Assembly (NCBI RefSeq): GCF_000828085.3
Contig: NZ_JXCA02000002.1
Location: 71,136 to 135,135 of the forward strand
Origin: Scytonema tolypothrichoides VB-61278
GTDB taxonomy: Bacteria > Cyanobacteriota > Cyanobacteriia > Cyanobacteriales > Nostocaceae
DNA length: 64,000 nucleotides
Reading direction: 5' to 3'
In this document: positions 9,538-20,329 of the stretch, piece by piece
Position numbering within the stretch: the stretch's first letter is position 1
Layout of the letters: the number at the start of each line of letters is the position of its first letter
Notes under the pieces: generated by a model
What the model saw: the letters and a program-made list of their open reading frames with translations, nothing else
What the model was told of the DNA's origin: nothing
Databases searched by the model: none
Translations under genes and position numbers: made by a program

Positions 9538-10291
9538 ATAATTTCCTGATTCCCAACTCAAATAATTTTTCTGTTGTATCTTATGTTTTTACACAAAAAT
9601 TTCAAGTTTACCAATTTTCAAAATAGCATCCAGTGTTTCTAAAAAAACTTTGCCAGCGACATCACAGCAATTTTCTAAGAAGCTAAGTACACCACGTCAT
9701 AAATAAGGATTGAAAATTTTCACGCTTAGGTTGAGCTCAATGAACGAAACCCAACATTTGAGCATTATGTTGGGTTTCTCCACGGTAAGCCCAACCTACG
9801 AAATTTCGTATAAATTTCAATTGCGAACCCTTTTTAGGGTGACGTGTACTAAGAACCCGCAATTGCTGGAATTTAGTCAATTGGTATCAGTCGCGATGCT
9901 CAGAGTCAAGCCCTTGCAGGCGCAAAGCGTATCGCTGCGCACCTTCCCATAAGCGTAGCCCATAGGGAACAATTTCCCGTCTTCACAGGTCTGAAATTTT
10001 CACAAATAATTTACCGAGACAAATTTATTTCTTGTTAAAAAAGTTAACATTGAATCCTGCGATCGCTAATGACCTTATTTACTTTATTTAAATTTTTCTT
10101 AACAATTCTTTAAATTTTCATTGTAATTTAGGTAATATCGCTAGGATAACATTGAAATACAGTTGTCTACCATAAAGTAAAATAGCCCAAGCATTGCTAT
10201 TTAACGGTAAAAACCGAAAGCTAAAAATTGAGAACCACTGGGTGCAACTTCCTTAAAAAACAGGTAACTTTTCATTAAGGAGAATCACGTA
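9538..10291. other. Intergenic region between divergent units
   Basis: About 750 bases without a convincing gene. It separates the minus-strand GTPase cassette from the plus-strand chemotaxis operon, so promoters for both should lie here. It contains a 12-bp perfect hairpin (9746-9778) and a GC-rich palindromic repeat at about 9915-9965. The AT-rich part from 10000 to 10200 is the likely promoter area of the chemotaxis operon. Confidence 0.6.
9746..9778. repeat. Perfect 12-bp hairpin
   Basis: GAAACCCAACAT, nine-base loop, ATGTTGGGTTTC. It is not followed by a T run on either strand, so it is more likely part of a dispersed repeat than a terminator. Confidence 0.6.
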
Positions 10292-11596
10292 ATGCAACCA
10301 GGATCTCCAAACTTTACGAATATTGCTCAAAGGTTAGCAGCATTAAGCCAAGCCAGAGCCAGTGGAGAGCTAATTTTTTCATCAGGCGCTAAAGCGTGGC
10401 ATCTGTATTTCTTCTTGGGACGTTTGCTATACGCTACGGGAGGAGTTCACCGTGTTCGGCGTTGGCATAGAGCATTAAAGCAAGATTGCCCTAACTTGAA
10501 ATTTGATACTCATGATTTAAAAGAAAATGAATTGTGGGAATATCATTTACTGAACCAGAGTATTAATAAAAACCAGATAAGTCTGACGAGTGCAAAAAGT
10601 ATTATTGAAAAAATTGTTGAAGAGGTTCTATTTAGCTTAGTAAGTCATTCAGATTTGAAAAGCCTTTGGTTGCCCAAAAAACTGTATCCTATTGCCCTGA
10701 TAGAAGTAAATCAATCGTTATGCACAGCCCTTGATTTGTACAAGCAATGGCGAAACATGGGTTTAGGAACACTTTGCCCTGACATGACACCGATTTTAAA
10801 ACTACCTACTTCTGAGCAAAATTTAAAATTTTCTAAAATTCTCTTCAGTCTCAGGCAGCTCATTGATGGTGAAAACACCATTTGGGATATCGCCTTACAC
10901 ACGAGACAAAGTGTAATAACTGCGGCAAGTCTTGTACAGAATTTGGTCTATGAGGGTGTTCTAGAACTCTTAACCATCCCAGACTTACCTCTTCCAGTCG
11001 GAGCAACGATATCAGCTCCCTCAAGCGAAAAACAAACTCAGCCTCCGTCGTCTCAAAGTTTACCTAATTCCTTAACAAAAACTGACTCCTACCAAACTCC
11101 AGAGTTAATGGAACCGAGTAAGGATAACACTCGCCCTCAGTCAAACTTTGACTCTCCAAAAATAGAATTGATTCAACCTAACGAGACTAACTGCTTAGTA
11201 GCCTACATAGATGACAGCCAAAGCGATAATCTCATCATGAGTGAGATTCTAAAGCTAGCTGGCTATAAGTATGTCAATATTCAAGATCCAGTCACAGCAC
11301 TACCAATCTTGCTAGAGTGCAAACCAAATCTCATTTTCTTGGACTTAGTCATGCCGATCGCCAACGGATATGAAATCTGTACTCAAATTCGTCGCGTATC
11401 CGCTTTCAAAGAAACACCTGTCATCATTGTGACTAGCAGTGACGGTATAATTGACAGAGTGAGAGCAAAAATAGTTGGCTCCTCTGGCTTTTTAGCAAAG
11501 CCAATTACCAAAGAAAAAGTACTAAAAGTCTTACAGAAGCATCTACTAACTCCTGTGCCTGTGCAATCTACTCATCTACAAACACTTCAAGTTTAG
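10292..11596 (+). CDS. PatA-type response regulator
   Basis: 434 residues. An N-terminal PatA/DUF4388-like domain (about residues 5-110, with LSQARASGEL, LYFFLGRLLYA and GGVHRVRRWHRAL) is followed by a helical middle part, a Pro/Ser-rich linker (about 230-295) and a C-terminal receiver domain. The receiver has acidic residues in AYIDDSQ, phospho-acceptor D351 (LIFLDLVMP) and a conserved Lys in AKPITKE. It is the first gene of a chemotaxis-type operon in the order PatA-type, CheY, CheW, MCP, CheA, the same order as pixGHIJL of Synechocystis, where the products steer type IV pilus phototaxis. A role in motility or hormogonium movement is therefore likely. ATG at 10292 has AAGGAGA about ten bases upstream. 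Confidence 0.9.
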   Translation: MQPGSPNFTNIAQRLAALSQARASGELIFSSGAKAWHLYFFLGRLLYATGGVHRVRRWHRALKQDCPNLKFDTHDLKENELWEYHLLNQSINKNQISLTSAKSIIEKIVEEVLFSLVSHSDLKSLWLPKKLYPIALIEVNQSLCTALDLYKQWRNMGLGTLCPDMTPILKLPTSEQNLKFSKILFSLRQLIDGENTIWDIALHTRQSVITAASLVQNLVYEGVLELLTIPDLPLPVGATISAPSSEKQTQPPSSQSLPNSLTKTDSYQTPELMEPSKDNTRPQSNFDSPKIELIQPNETNCLVAYIDDSQSDNLIMSEILKLAGYKYVNIQDPVTALPILLECKPNLIFLDLVMPIANGYEICTQIRRVSAFKETPVIIVTSSDGIIDRVRAKIVGSSGFLAKPITKEKVLKVLQKHLLTPVPVQSTHLQTLQV

Positions 11597-11735
11597 TTTC
11601 TAGATGCGTAGATTTCTATTCAATAAAGTTCACTAGTCATTAGTGAGCCAGCGTTATGTAGTCCTTGTTTTCCACGCCCTGGCGTCAGTCATAAAGTCAT
11701 TAATTATTAATCATTGTATACAGGGATATTTTTTT

Positions 11736-12128
11736 ATGACCACAGTCCTTTTAGTTGAAGATAGCTTGACAGAAACTGAAGTGTTCACCCGTTATCTCAG
11801 GCAAGCAGGGTTAACAGTCGTCACTGCTATAAGCAGTGAAGAAGCACAGCTAAAATTGCAATTCCAGATGCCTGATTTGGTTATTATTGATGTCATTTTA
11901 CCAGGGCAAAGTGGGTTTGAATTATGCCGTGAACTCAAGACCAATGCCAATACCCAACAAATCCCAGTCGTGATATGTTCAACCAAAGGAACTGAAGCTG
12001 ATAAACTTTGGGGTACGATGTTGGGAGCGGATGCTTATATACCTAAACCAGTAAACCAGCAACACCTCGTTCAAACAATTCAGCAACTAACTTCACCAAT
12101 TCAACCTTGGCGTCGGCAAATCATTTAG
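11736..12128 (+). CDS. cheY: CheY-like single-domain response regulator
   Basis: 130 residues from the chosen ATG at 11736; the frame stays open upstream, but the receiver domain begins directly at MTTVLLVEDS and CAGGGA lies about ten bases before this ATG. Acidic pocket E8/D9, phospho-acceptor D52 (VIIDVILP), S82/T83 and K104 (IPKPV) are all present, so it should accept phosphate from the CheA encoded downstream. PixH is the positional counterpart in Synechocystis. No output domain. Confidence 0.9.
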   Translation: MTTVLLVEDSLTETEVFTRYLRQAGLTVVTAISSEEAQLKLQFQMPDLVIIDVILPGQSGFELCRELKTNANTQQIPVVICSTKGTEADKLWGTMLGADAYIPKPVNQQHLVQTIQQLTSPIQPWRRQII

Positions 12129-12198
12129 TCATTCGTAATTATTGATTAAGTTGTTAAAAAATAATCATTGTTAACGACAATTTATAACTAAAAAAAAT

Positions 12199-12729
12199 AT
12201 GCAAACAGAGCCGAAATCTGTACTTGCAGTGACTAGTTTTGACCCACTGCAACTCAATCCACTCCTCCCAGAAACTAACCTTTCTAAATTGCTTCGCTTT
12301 CCCCTTGGGTTTGCTGATAGTGGGCTATTACCTCTAGAACAAATTACCGAAATAATCAGGGTTAATTTAGCATCCATTCTACCTGTTCCTGAAATGCCAA
12401 GTTGTATTTTGGGAATTTGTAACTGGCGAGGAGAAATGCTGTGGCTTTTAGACTTAAACCATCTTGTTGGATATCCTCTGCTAACGAGGGGGGTAACTCC
12501 TGTGGCAATAGTCGTTAAGGTCAACGAACAAGCTATAGGTTTAGTAGTACCACAGGTTGATGATATTGAATTACACGACTTGCAACAACTGCAAAAAGCA
12601 GCAGCTGGCTTATTTCCTCCTAAACTTTTACCTTTTGTTCTGGGGGCTTTGCCAAATGGCAGTAGTGTTTTAGATATTACAGCTATTAGTCAGTATCCCC
12701 TGTGGCAAATACACTCAACAAAAAACTGA
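12199..12729 (+). CDS. cheW: CheW-like coupling protein
   Basis: 176 residues. The CheW fold is seen from about residue 30: LLRFPLGFADSGLLPLEQITEII, then PSCILGICNWRGEMLWLLDL (the typical turn before the central strands) and GLVVPQVDDIELHD. It would link the MCP to the CheA kinase. The N-terminal 30 residues are extra. Its stop codon is immediately followed by an inverted-repeat element (12730-12836). PixI is the positional counterpart. Confidence 0.9.
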   Translation: MQTEPKSVLAVTSFDPLQLNPLLPETNLSKLLRFPLGFADSGLLPLEQITEIIRVNLASILPVPEMPSCILGICNWRGEMLWLLDLNHLVGYPLLTRGVTPVAIVVKVNEQAIGLVVPQVDDIELHDLQQLQKAAAGLFPPKLLPFVLGALPNGSSVLDITAISQYPLWQIHSTKN

Positions 12730-12836
12730 TATAGCAATCCGTGCAGGAGTTGTGAAATTACTCGTTGAAGTAGGGAACAGGGAAGAAGAATGTACAAATG
12801 TACTTTGTTTTTCACAAATGAAATAGGATTGCTATA
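12730..12836. mobile_element. MITE-like element with TATAGCAAT ends, copy 2
   Basis: 107 bases. Left TATAGCAATCC... and right ...GGATTGCTATA pair over 11 perfect terminal bases, and an inner GTTGTGAA pairs imperfectly with TTCACAAAT. It is inserted exactly at the cheW stop codon, within the operon. Confidence 0.75.
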
Positions 12837-12876
12837 ACTGGTAACTGGTAACTGGTAACTGATAACTGATAACTGA
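12837..12876. repeat. Short tandem repeat (AACTGGT / AACTGAT)
   Basis: Six seven-base units directly after the MITE-like element and just before the MCP gene. Confidence 0.85.
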
Positions 12877-12896
12877 CCAATCCCAAGGATATAAAC

Positions 12897-15800
12897 ATGG
12901 TTTTACAGGATTTTGAGCAAACCAAGCAAATATTTGATTTCCAGTCCCAAAATGGTGATGTAGAAACAGCAAAGTTCATAGGTTATTCTGAGCTACATCA
13001 AGCTTCTGAATTAGTGAATGCTATTAAAGCAGATCTTCAACAAGTAGGAGATTCACTCAAACCTGAAGCTCAGCAAAAAGTTCTCCAGCTCGAAATGTGC
13101 GTTCAACAATTGCAAAGAGAATATCAAACTCATCTAGCAGTCGCTTATGAGCAACATACGAAGCAGACTCGGCAAAGGTTATTCACCATTTTGGCTCAGA
13201 TGCGCCAAGCAGCAAGTATTGACACCTTGTTGAGAACGACAGTGACTGAGGTTCGTAAGCTTTTACAGGTAGATCGGGCGCTCATCTACCGTTTTCAGTC
13301 TGAAAGACATGGCATTGTGCTCGCTGAGTCAATAGTATCAGGGTATACTCCAAGCTTTGGAGAATCTCTGAGTGCGATCGCCTTTGGTCATGACAATCAA
13401 CAGAACTACAAAGAACAGCAAGTTCTTATCCAAGACGATGTTTACGAAAAGGTCAAGAGTGCTTATCAACACCAATTACTGAAACATTTTCAAGTCCAAG
13501 CCAGTTTGAGTTTGCCGATGATCATAGACGGACAAGTATGGGGCTTGCTTGTGATGCAGCAATGCTCCGCTTCTCGTCAATGGCAAGAAGCTGAAGTTAG
13601 CTTGCTTTACCAAATTGTCACTGAACTGAGGCTAAATCTACAAACGATAGAACTTCTTACTCAACACAAAGAGGAGGCTAAGCAAGAAAAGATTTTAGCT
13701 CAAATCCTGGAAAAAATACCACCATCTTCTGATGCAAGCGTTACCCTTGGCAACATTACCCAAGAACTGCGACAGTTTTTTAAGGCTGACCGAGTCGTTG
13801 TTTATCGCTTTTACCCTGATTGGAGTGGCGTATTTATTGCTGAATCTGTCGCTGCGGGCTGGGTTGCTTTGATGCAAGAGCAAGAGAAAGATGTCAGTTT
13901 GAAGTCAAAAAATAAAGTAGATTATGACCGCTGCACAGTGAATATGCTAGGCAATCTTACTAGTCTTGACATCGACACCTACTTGAGAGATACACAAGGA
14001 AGAGATTTTGTCAAGAGTAAGGCAGTTAAGCGTGTGGACGACATCTATACTGCTGGTTTTTCGGACTGCTATATCACAACTCAGGAGAAATACCAGAGTA
14101 GAGCCTACATCATTGCCCCAATTTTTGAAGGAGGAGAACTCTGGGGTCTAATAGGTGTGTATCAAAACTCTGGACCTCGGCGTTGGCAGGATTCTGAAGT
14201 TGTTCTGTTGTCACTAGTCAGTCATCGTCTGGGCGCTATTCTCAAGCAGGCTGATGCTGCGGCTGTGCTAAAACTCAAATCAGAGCAACTGGCGGCTGAA
14301 CGGGAGCGAATTGTGGCGGATGCGATCGATAGAATTCGTCAATCTTCTGACATTAACACCATTTTCAAGACAACAGTTTATGAAGTCCGAAATCTCTTAA
14401 AAGCAGAGCGTGTTGTTATTTATCGCTTCAATCTGGATTGGAGTGGTGAGTTTGTTGCTGAGTCTGTATCCAGTGAATGGAAATCCATAATGCAGGAGCA
14501 ATTTGACAACCCCACCCTGCCACAAAACGTCAGCGAGTGCAGTGCCAAAATTCTTGGTGGAGGAAAAGCCAGTATTACAGACACCTATCTGCAACAAACT
14601 CAAGGGGGACGATTTTCCACGACAACAAACTTTAGGGTTGTCAGCGATATTTACCAAGCAGGATTTTTACCTTGTTACATTGACACTTTGGAGCGGTTGC
14701 AAACAAGAGCTTACGTCATTACTCCGATTGTCACAGGACAAAGGCTTTGGGGTCTATTAGCGGCATATCAAAACTCTGGTCCGCGTGATTGGGAAGAGCA
14801 TGAAATTAAGGTTCTCACTCAAATTAGCAATCAACTGGGGATAGCCATACAGCAAGCAGAGTACCTCAAACAACTACAGGAACAAGCTACTGTGATAGCC
14901 AAAACCGCAGAGCGGGAACGAGGCATAGCCAAGGTTATTGAAAAGATTCGCCAAACATCAAATATTGACACTATTTTCCGGACAACAACGCAAGAAGTGA
15001 GAAAACTTCTGGGTGTAGAGCGAGTGACTATCTATAAATTTCGCCCAAATTATTTTGGTGATTTTGTTGTTGAGTCTGAGTCCGGCGGATGGCCCAAATT
15101 AGTCGGTAGCGGTTGGGAAGACGCATATTTGAACGAACACAAAGGTGGTCGGTTCCGCAACAATGAACCTTATGTCGTGGATGATGTTTACAACGCCAAT
15201 CTCACTGATTGCCATATAGAATCCTTGGAGGTATTTGGAGTCAAATCCTGCGTTGTCGTTTCCATATTCCAAGGGCGAAAACTCTGGGGTTTGTTGTCAG
15301 CGTTTCAACACAGTGGAGCACGGCATTGGGAAGATGGTGAAGTGAAGGTACTGACGCAGATTAGTTCGCAACTAGGGGTAGCTGTACAGCAAGCAGAGTA
15401 TATTGAAGAACTGCGTGTGCAGTCACAGAAGTTAGCTAAGTCAGTTGAACAGGGAACACTTTACAGCAAACTGGTCTATAGACTCGGGCTAGCTCTGATT
15501 CAAGAGAATTTTTCACTTGACAACCTACTCAAAATGGCTGTTACAGAATTACGGAGACTGTTGAAAGCTGATCGAGTTGTTATCTTCCGCTTTGCTCCTG
15601 ACTGGAGTGGTGAATTTATCGTTGAGGATGTTGGTAGCGATTGGGTCAAACTTGTGGGAAGTGAGCTATCTCTAGCCGATGATACTTGTCTTCGAGAAAC
15701 AAATGGCGGTCGGTTTCGCCGTAGAGAAACTCTCAGCACCGATAATCTCAGAGCTTCTGGATATAGTGAATGCTACATGAAACTTCTAGAACAGTGGGAA

Positions 15801-17021
15801 GCAAAGGCTAATATGGCTGCTCCCATCTTCAAGGGCGACCAACTTTGGGGATTATTGGGGGCTTATCAAAATGATGCACCACGTCATTGGGAGCAAATAG
15901 ATGTCAACTTGCTAGCTCAGGTAGGGGTACAAATTGGTCTTGCTTTACAACAAGCAGAATACTTGGAGCAATTGAGAACTCAAGCACAGCAATTAACACA
16001 AGCAAGCGAAAGAGAAAGAGTAGCCAAAGAGCAACTCCAACGGGAGGTGATTCAGTTGCTGTCAGCAGTGCAACCAGCATTGCAAGGTAACCTCACTGTC
16101 CGAGTTCCTGTGACGGAAGGTGAAGTAGGTACGATCGCCGACGCCTATAACATCACCCTGCAAAGTCTGCGAAAAATCGTCATGCAGGTGCAGACAGCAT
16201 CCAGGAAACTCGCTCAAACCTCTCAAGCAAACGAATCTTCTATCGTTGGTTTAGCCACCCAAGCACAACAGCAGTTTGGGTCCCTCACTCATGCTTTGGA
16301 GCAAATCCAAACGATGGTCAATTCCACAAAAGCCGTAACAACCAACGCTCAACAGGTGGAAGAAGCAGTGCAGGTGGCAAACCAAACCATCCAACAAGGA
16401 GATGCAGCGATGAACCGCACTGTGGATGGAATTCTTGATATTCGGGAGACAGTGGCGGAAACCAGCAAGCGTCTCAAGCGCTTTTCGGAATCTTCTCAGA
16501 AGGTTTCCAAAGTCGTGAATTTGATTAGTAACTTTACAACTCAGACCCAACTGCTTGCCTTAAATGCAGCAATTGAAGCAACCAGAGCCGGACAGTACGG
16601 GCGTGGTTTTGCCGTTGTCGCCGATGAAGTGCGTTCTTTGGCGCGTCAGTCTGCTGAGGCTGCGACTGAAATAGAGCAGCTAGTTCAAGAAATCCAAAAG
16701 GGCACAGCCGAAGTTTCTATGGCAATGGAAAATGCGATTCGGCAAGTTGCAACAGGAACAACCCAGGTACACGAAGCTCGCCAAAATCTGAACGCCATTG
16801 TTGCAGCCACCACTCAAATCAGCCAACTTGTGGAAGGTATTACGCAAGCAACACAGGTACAGAGTCAGGAAATCCAATCAGTCACGCAAACCATGACAGA
16901 AGTGGCAGATATTGCCAACAATACAAAGGAGGATTCGATGGAAATTTCCACATCCTTTAAGGAAATCCTAGCAATGGCTCAAAATCTCCAAGCTAGTGCT
17001 GACCAGTTCAAGGTCGATTGA
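12897..17021 (+). CDS. Soluble methyl-accepting chemotaxis protein with five GAF domains (candidate bilin photoreceptor)
   Basis: 1374 residues. The N-terminal helical region (1-100) is followed by five GAF domains (about 110-250, 285-455, 480-655, 680-845, 865-1030), a HAMP-like segment (about 1055-1105) and an MCP signalling domain with the conserved hairpin tip [14 protein letters not shown]...[12 protein letters not shown] (about 1215-1250). GAF2 to GAF5 have Cys at the position that binds bilin in cyanobacteriochromes: C391-Y, C593-Y, C772-H and C959-Y. Only GAF4 has the classic Cys-His pair, and GAF1 lacks the Cys. No transmembrane helix is seen, so it should be cytoplasmic, unlike Synechocystis PixJ. 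It probably senses light and feeds CheA. ATG at 12897 with AAGGA upstream. Confidence 0.93.
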   Translation: MVLQDFEQTKQIFDFQSQNGDVETAKFIGYSELHQASELVNAIKADLQQVGDSLKPEAQQKVLQLEMCVQQLQREYQTHLAVAYEQHTKQTRQRLFTILAQMRQAASIDTLLRTTVTEVRKLLQVDRALIYRFQSERHGIVLAESIVSGYTPSFGESLSAIAFGHDNQQNYKEQQVLIQDDVYEKVKSAYQHQLLKHFQVQASLSLPMIIDGQVWGLLVMQQCSASRQWQEAEVSLLYQIVTELRLNLQTIELLTQHKEEAKQEKILAQILEKIPPSSDASVTLGNITQELRQFFKADRVVVYRFYPDWSGVFIAESVAAGWVALMQEQEKDVSLKSKNKVDYDRCTVNMLGNLTSLDIDTYLRDTQGRDFVKSKAVKRVDDIYTAGFSDCYITTQEKYQSRAYIIAPIFEGGELWGLIGVYQNSGPRRWQDSEVVLLSLVSHRLGAILKQADAAAVLKLKSEQLAAERERIVADAIDRIRQSSDINTIFKTTVYEVRNLLKAERVVIYRFNLDWSGEFVAESVSSEWKSIMQEQFDNPTLPQNVSECSAKILGGGKASITDTYLQQTQGGRFSTTTNFRVVSDIYQAGFLPCYIDTLERLQTRAYVITPIVTGQRLWGLLAAYQNSGPRDWEEHEIKVLTQISNQLGIAIQQAEYLKQLQEQATVIAKTAERERGIAKVIEKIRQTSNIDTIFRTTTQEVRKLLGVERVTIYKFRPNYFGDFVVESESGGWPKLVGSGWEDAYLNEHKGGRFRNNEPYVVDDVYNANLTDCHIESLEVFGVKSCVVVSIFQGRKLWGLLSAFQHSGARHWEDGEVKVLTQISSQLGVAVQQAEYIEELRVQSQKLAKSVEQGTLYSKLVYRLGLALIQENFSLDNLLKMAVTELRRLLKADRVVIFRFAPDWSGEFIVEDVGSDWVKLVGSELSLADDTCLRETNGGRFRRRETLSTDNLRASGYSECYMKLLEQWEAKANMAAPIFKGDQLWGLLGAYQNDAPRHWEQIDVNLLAQVGVQIGLALQQAEYLEQLRTQAQQLTQASERERVAKEQLQREVIQLLSAVQPALQGNLTVRVPVTEGEVGTIADAYNITLQSLRKIVMQVQTASRKLAQTSQANESSIVGLATQAQQQFGSLTHALEQIQTMVNSTKAVTTNAQQVEEAVQVANQTIQQGDAAMNRTVDGILDIRETVAETSKRLKRFSESSQKVSKVVNLISNFTTQTQLLALNAAIEATRAGQYGRGFAVVADEVRSLARQSAEAATEIEQLVQEIQKGTAEVSMAMENAIRQVATGTTQVHEARQNLNAIVAATTQISQLVEGITQATQVQSQEIQSVTQTMTEVADIANNTKEDSMEISTSFKEILAMAQNLQASADQFKVD

Positions 17022-17137
17022 TGAATAGTCATTAGTCATTTGTTCCTTTGTTTAAGTGCTAATGACTAATGACTAATAACTAATACTGACTAAAAAATCA
17101 AAAAAGCTAATAATTAATAACTCATAAATAATAACTA
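17022..17137. repeat. Short tandem repeat spacer (TAATGACTAATGACT)
   Basis: Units of the AATGACT and AATAACT kind fill the gap between the MCP and CheA genes; the CheA start codon lies at the end of the repeat. Confidence 0.7.
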
Positions 17138-20100
17138 ATGACTCATGACCCAACCATTCAAGAGCAAAGCCACCGCTACTTTCTCCAAGAAGCACCAGAA
17201 CTGCTGCAAGTCATAGAACAAGAATTGTTCACTCTAAGAGTTGACTTCAGTGTCAACAAGGTTTATACGTTGATGCGTGCTACTCACACACTCAAAGGAG
17301 CAGCAGCCAGCATCTGTTTGGAAACGATTACAACCGTGGCTCACACGTTGGAGGATGTTTTTAGAGCAATCTGCAAACCGGATTTATCGATTGACCAAGA
17401 AGTTGAAGCTTTACTCTTCGAGAGTTATGAATGTTTGCGCTTACTCCTAACCGCTGAATTGACAGGAGGGTCAATTGATGATAATGATATTCTCGACCGA
17501 ATCGCTCGTATTTTTGCCCAACTGCAAGAGAAGTTAGGAGACTGTTTTGCTGAGGAAGCTTACCTTCCCGATTCACAAGAATTGGGCTTTGACTTAACGC
17601 AGTCCATTTTTGAAGTTGGAGTCACTCAACGCTTAGAAGAGCTAGCTACAACCATAAGCAGTGGTCACCCTGAACAAGTTGCTACTACGCTGAGGGTACA
17701 AGCAGAGATTTTCTTTGGTTTAGCTGAGTCTCTAAATTTACCAGGGTTTGCAGCTATAGCTCAAACGGCGCTGACTGCTTTGGACAATTATCCTGAACAA
17801 GCCATGGTTGTTGGCTACGTTGCTTTGGCAAACTTCCAAGAAGCACGAAAAGCCGTGCTAAACGGTGACAGAAGTCAAGGCGGTGAAGTATCCTTAGCAT
17901 TACAAAAACTGGGGCAACGATTTCACGATGTACCGCAAGTGTCCAAAAATGGACCAGTCAAAGCTCAAGAGTCTGTGAGGCAGCCCGATCTTGCAGGTTT
18001 CCCCCAAGAGCAACTATCGTATGCGCAAAGCGCACGCCTTACAGCTAACGCGCAGCGTCTCCAGAGGAGATACCCCAAAGAGGTAACTCAAACGACACCT
18101 GATACTGAACCAGATACTGAGGAATCAGCCTCTGATGATCAAACGACTCATCAACCAGACTCTTTTGCCCCATCTGCTGTGGAGTTTGGAGCAAAAAAAA
18201 GCGAGGAGGTGACCCTAACAGAGGAAGAAGCCCCCACTTGGACTTCTCCCCACCTTTTAATCTCCTCACCTGCCCAACCTGCCATCTCCTCCTCAACTCG
18301 TACTGTGCGGGTTAATGTTGGGGAGTTAGAACAATTGAATTACCATGTCGGAGAATTGCTAACAAACCAAAATCGCCAATTTCTCCAGAACGAACAACTG
18401 TCAGCTGCTGTTCGAGTCCTTCTTTTAAAACTACAACAACATCAGCAGTTGCTTGATCAGTTACAAGATTTGTCGCAACGCCAGTTCAGTGTTCCAGAAC
18501 AACAGTGGTTATTTCGCAATGGGCTAGACTTGGGATATTTTGATTCTCTGGAACTGACGACGAGTTACGGCGAGTTTCATCATCTGGTTCAATCACTTCT
18601 AGAAGACATGGTGCAATTAGGAGAAACGACCGATGCGATTGAAATGTTTACTCGTCAGTCCCAGGAGACTTTGGAAAAACAACGTCGGTTATTAACTCAT
18701 ACCCATGATTCTCTCATGGAAGCCCGGATGTTGCCCTTGGGACACTTGTTTGAACGCTTTCCCCGTATTTTGCATCAGCTAGAAGTTATACACAAAAAGC
18801 AGGTAACACTGAATTTCCATGGAAGTGACACCTTAGTTGATAAAGCAGTGGTTGAGAAACTGTATGATCCCTTGCTGCATCTGCTTCGCAATGCTTTTGA
18901 CCACGGAATTGAATTGAACGAAATCCGACAAAAACGGGGCAAGCCAGAGAAAGGTCAGATTGAAATCTCTGCCTACCATCAGGGTAAATACTTAGTGATT
19001 GAAGTTCGGGATGATGGTCAAGGATTAGATTTTGAAACGATTCGCGCCAAGGCGGTAGAACGTCAACTTGTCTCGCCAGAACAAGCTAGCAGTCTAAATG
19101 AAGCTCAGCTCACAGAGTTGATTTTTCAACCAGGCTTTTCTACAGCTTCTGGTATCAATGACCTCTCTGGACGAGGAATTGGTCTGGATGTTGTTCGCAT
19201 TCATTTGCAAACGATTAGAGGCTCAGTTGAAATTTATTCTCAATTCAGCCAGGGTACAATGTTCAGACTGCAAGTTCCTCTGAGCTTAACGATCGCCAAC
19301 CTACTGCTTTGTCAAGCTGGCAACCAAATCTATGCTTTGTTTACTAATTCTATCGAGGAAATTCTTATTCCTAAAGCAGACCAGATTCGCTCTTGGGAAG
19401 AAGGTAAAGTCCTGCGGTGGAGTCAGGGTGCTTCGATGAAACTGATTCCTTGTTACCAACTCACGAAAGTCCTGAATTATTTCTCATCCGTCACTCAACC
19501 GTCAGTCTTTAGTACCAAGCCGAATGGTATTTCTCACAAGCACCAGAAGCCAATTATTCTCATTCGTTCTCAAGATAAACTTTTTGGTTTGGAAGTCGAT
19601 CAGCTCATTGGTGATCAGGAATTGGTGATCCGTCCATTAGGAGCAATGATTGTCCCTCCCCCTTACATCTACGGCAGTAGTATTCTACCTGATGGTCGGC
19701 TGACATTAGTACTTGATGGGTTAGCATTGATCGAATATTTGTCTAAACGCCAAAAACAGGATGATAGTGATTGGGCAAGGAACAGCGCCCTTTGGGGCGA
19801 ACGCCAGAACGTGAGTTCAACGCCCCTGATGTTCACCTCCAGGATAGAACAGCCGCGATTACTATCCCAGGCGAGTACTGCCCGAACAGAAGCACCAACT
19901 TTGAGTCACCACAAATCAAGACCAAAAAAAACTATTCTCGTAGTGGACGATTCAATTACCGTGCGCCAAACTGTAGCTTTGACCCTAGAAAAAGCAAACT
20001 ATCAAGTGCTTCAGGCAAAAGACGGTTACGAAGCAATTGAGCTACTCCAAGGTCACACAGATATTGATCTAGTATTCTGTGATATCGAGATGCCACGGAT

Positions 20101-20320
20101 GAATGGCTTTGAGTTTCTGAAAAACCGTCAGCAAGACCCAGCTTTGGTAAGTATTCCTGTTGTGATGCTAACTTCCAGAAGTAGTGATAAGCACCGCCAA
20201 CTTGCTTTCAAGTTGGGAGCTAACGCTTATATTACCAAGCCTTATCTAGAACATATGCTGTTGACCACACTCAGAGATGTCTTTGAGAAAGATACTGGAG
20301 TTGTTGCTAAAAGAGAGTAA
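17138..20320 (+). CDS. cheA: Hybrid CheA histidine kinase with C-terminal receiver
   Basis: 1060 residues. Order: HPt domain with phospho-acceptor H50 in THTLKGAA, a second HPt-like helical region (about 170-260), a low-complexity linker (about 275-390), dimerisation and kinase domains with N-box N585 (LLRNAFDHG), DDGQG and GRGIGLD, a CheW-like domain (about 720-870) and a receiver with D982 (FCDIEMP). It would autophosphorylate under control of the MCP and pass phosphate to the CheY and PatA-type proteins. Positional counterpart of PixL. The linker at about residues 288-308 is encoded by a GC-rich palindromic repeat sequence in frame (about 18001-18075), see findings. Confidence 0.94.
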   Translation: MTHDPTIQEQSHRYFLQEAPELLQVIEQELFTLRVDFSVNKVYTLMRATHTLKGAAASICLETITTVAHTLEDVFRAICKPDLSIDQEVEALLFESYECLRLLLTAELTGGSIDDNDILDRIARIFAQLQEKLGDCFAEEAYLPDSQELGFDLTQSIFEVGVTQRLEELATTISSGHPEQVATTLRVQAEIFFGLAESLNLPGFAAIAQTALTALDNYPEQAMVVGYVALANFQEARKAVLNGDRSQGGEVSLALQKLGQRFHDVPQVSKNGPVKAQESVRQPDLAGFPQEQLSYAQSARLTANAQRLQRRYPKEVTQTTPDTEPDTEESASDDQTTHQPDSFAPSAVEFGAKKSEEVTLTEEEAPTWTSPHLLISSPAQPAISSSTRTVRVNVGELEQLNYHVGELLTNQNRQFLQNEQLSAAVRVLLLKLQQHQQLLDQLQDLSQRQFSVPEQQWLFRNGLDLGYFDSLELTTSYGEFHHLVQSLLEDMVQLGETTDAIEMFTRQSQETLEKQRRLLTHTHDSLMEARMLPLGHLFERFPRILHQLEVIHKKQVTLNFHGSDTLVDKAVVEKLYDPLLHLLRNAFDHGIELNEIRQKRGKPEKGQIEISAYHQGKYLVIEVRDDGQGLDFETIRAKAVERQLVSPEQASSLNEAQLTELIFQPGFSTASGINDLSGRGIGLDVVRIHLQTIRGSVEIYSQFSQGTMFRLQVPLSLTIANLLLCQAGNQIYALFTNSIEEILIPKADQIRSWEEGKVLRWSQGASMKLIPCYQLTKVLNYFSSVTQPSVFSTKPNGISHKHQKPIILIRSQDKLFGLEVDQLIGDQELVIRPLGAMIVPPPYIYGSSILPDGRLTLVLDGLALIEYLSKRQKQDDSDWARNSALWGERQNVSSTPLMFTSRIEQPRLLSQASTARTEAPTLSHHKSRPKKTILVVDDSITVRQTVALTLEKANYQVLQAKDGYEAIELLQGHTDIDLVFCDIEMPRMNGFEFLKNRQQDPALVSIPVVMLTSRSSDKHRQLAFKLGANAYITKPYLEHMLLTTLRDVFEKDTGVVAKRE

Positions 20321-20329
20321 TTAGGTATA

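Noticed and set aside
9746-9778. Terminator for the GTPase or chemotaxis operon
   Set aside because: It lies upstream of both genes and has no T run; more likely a dispersed repeat.
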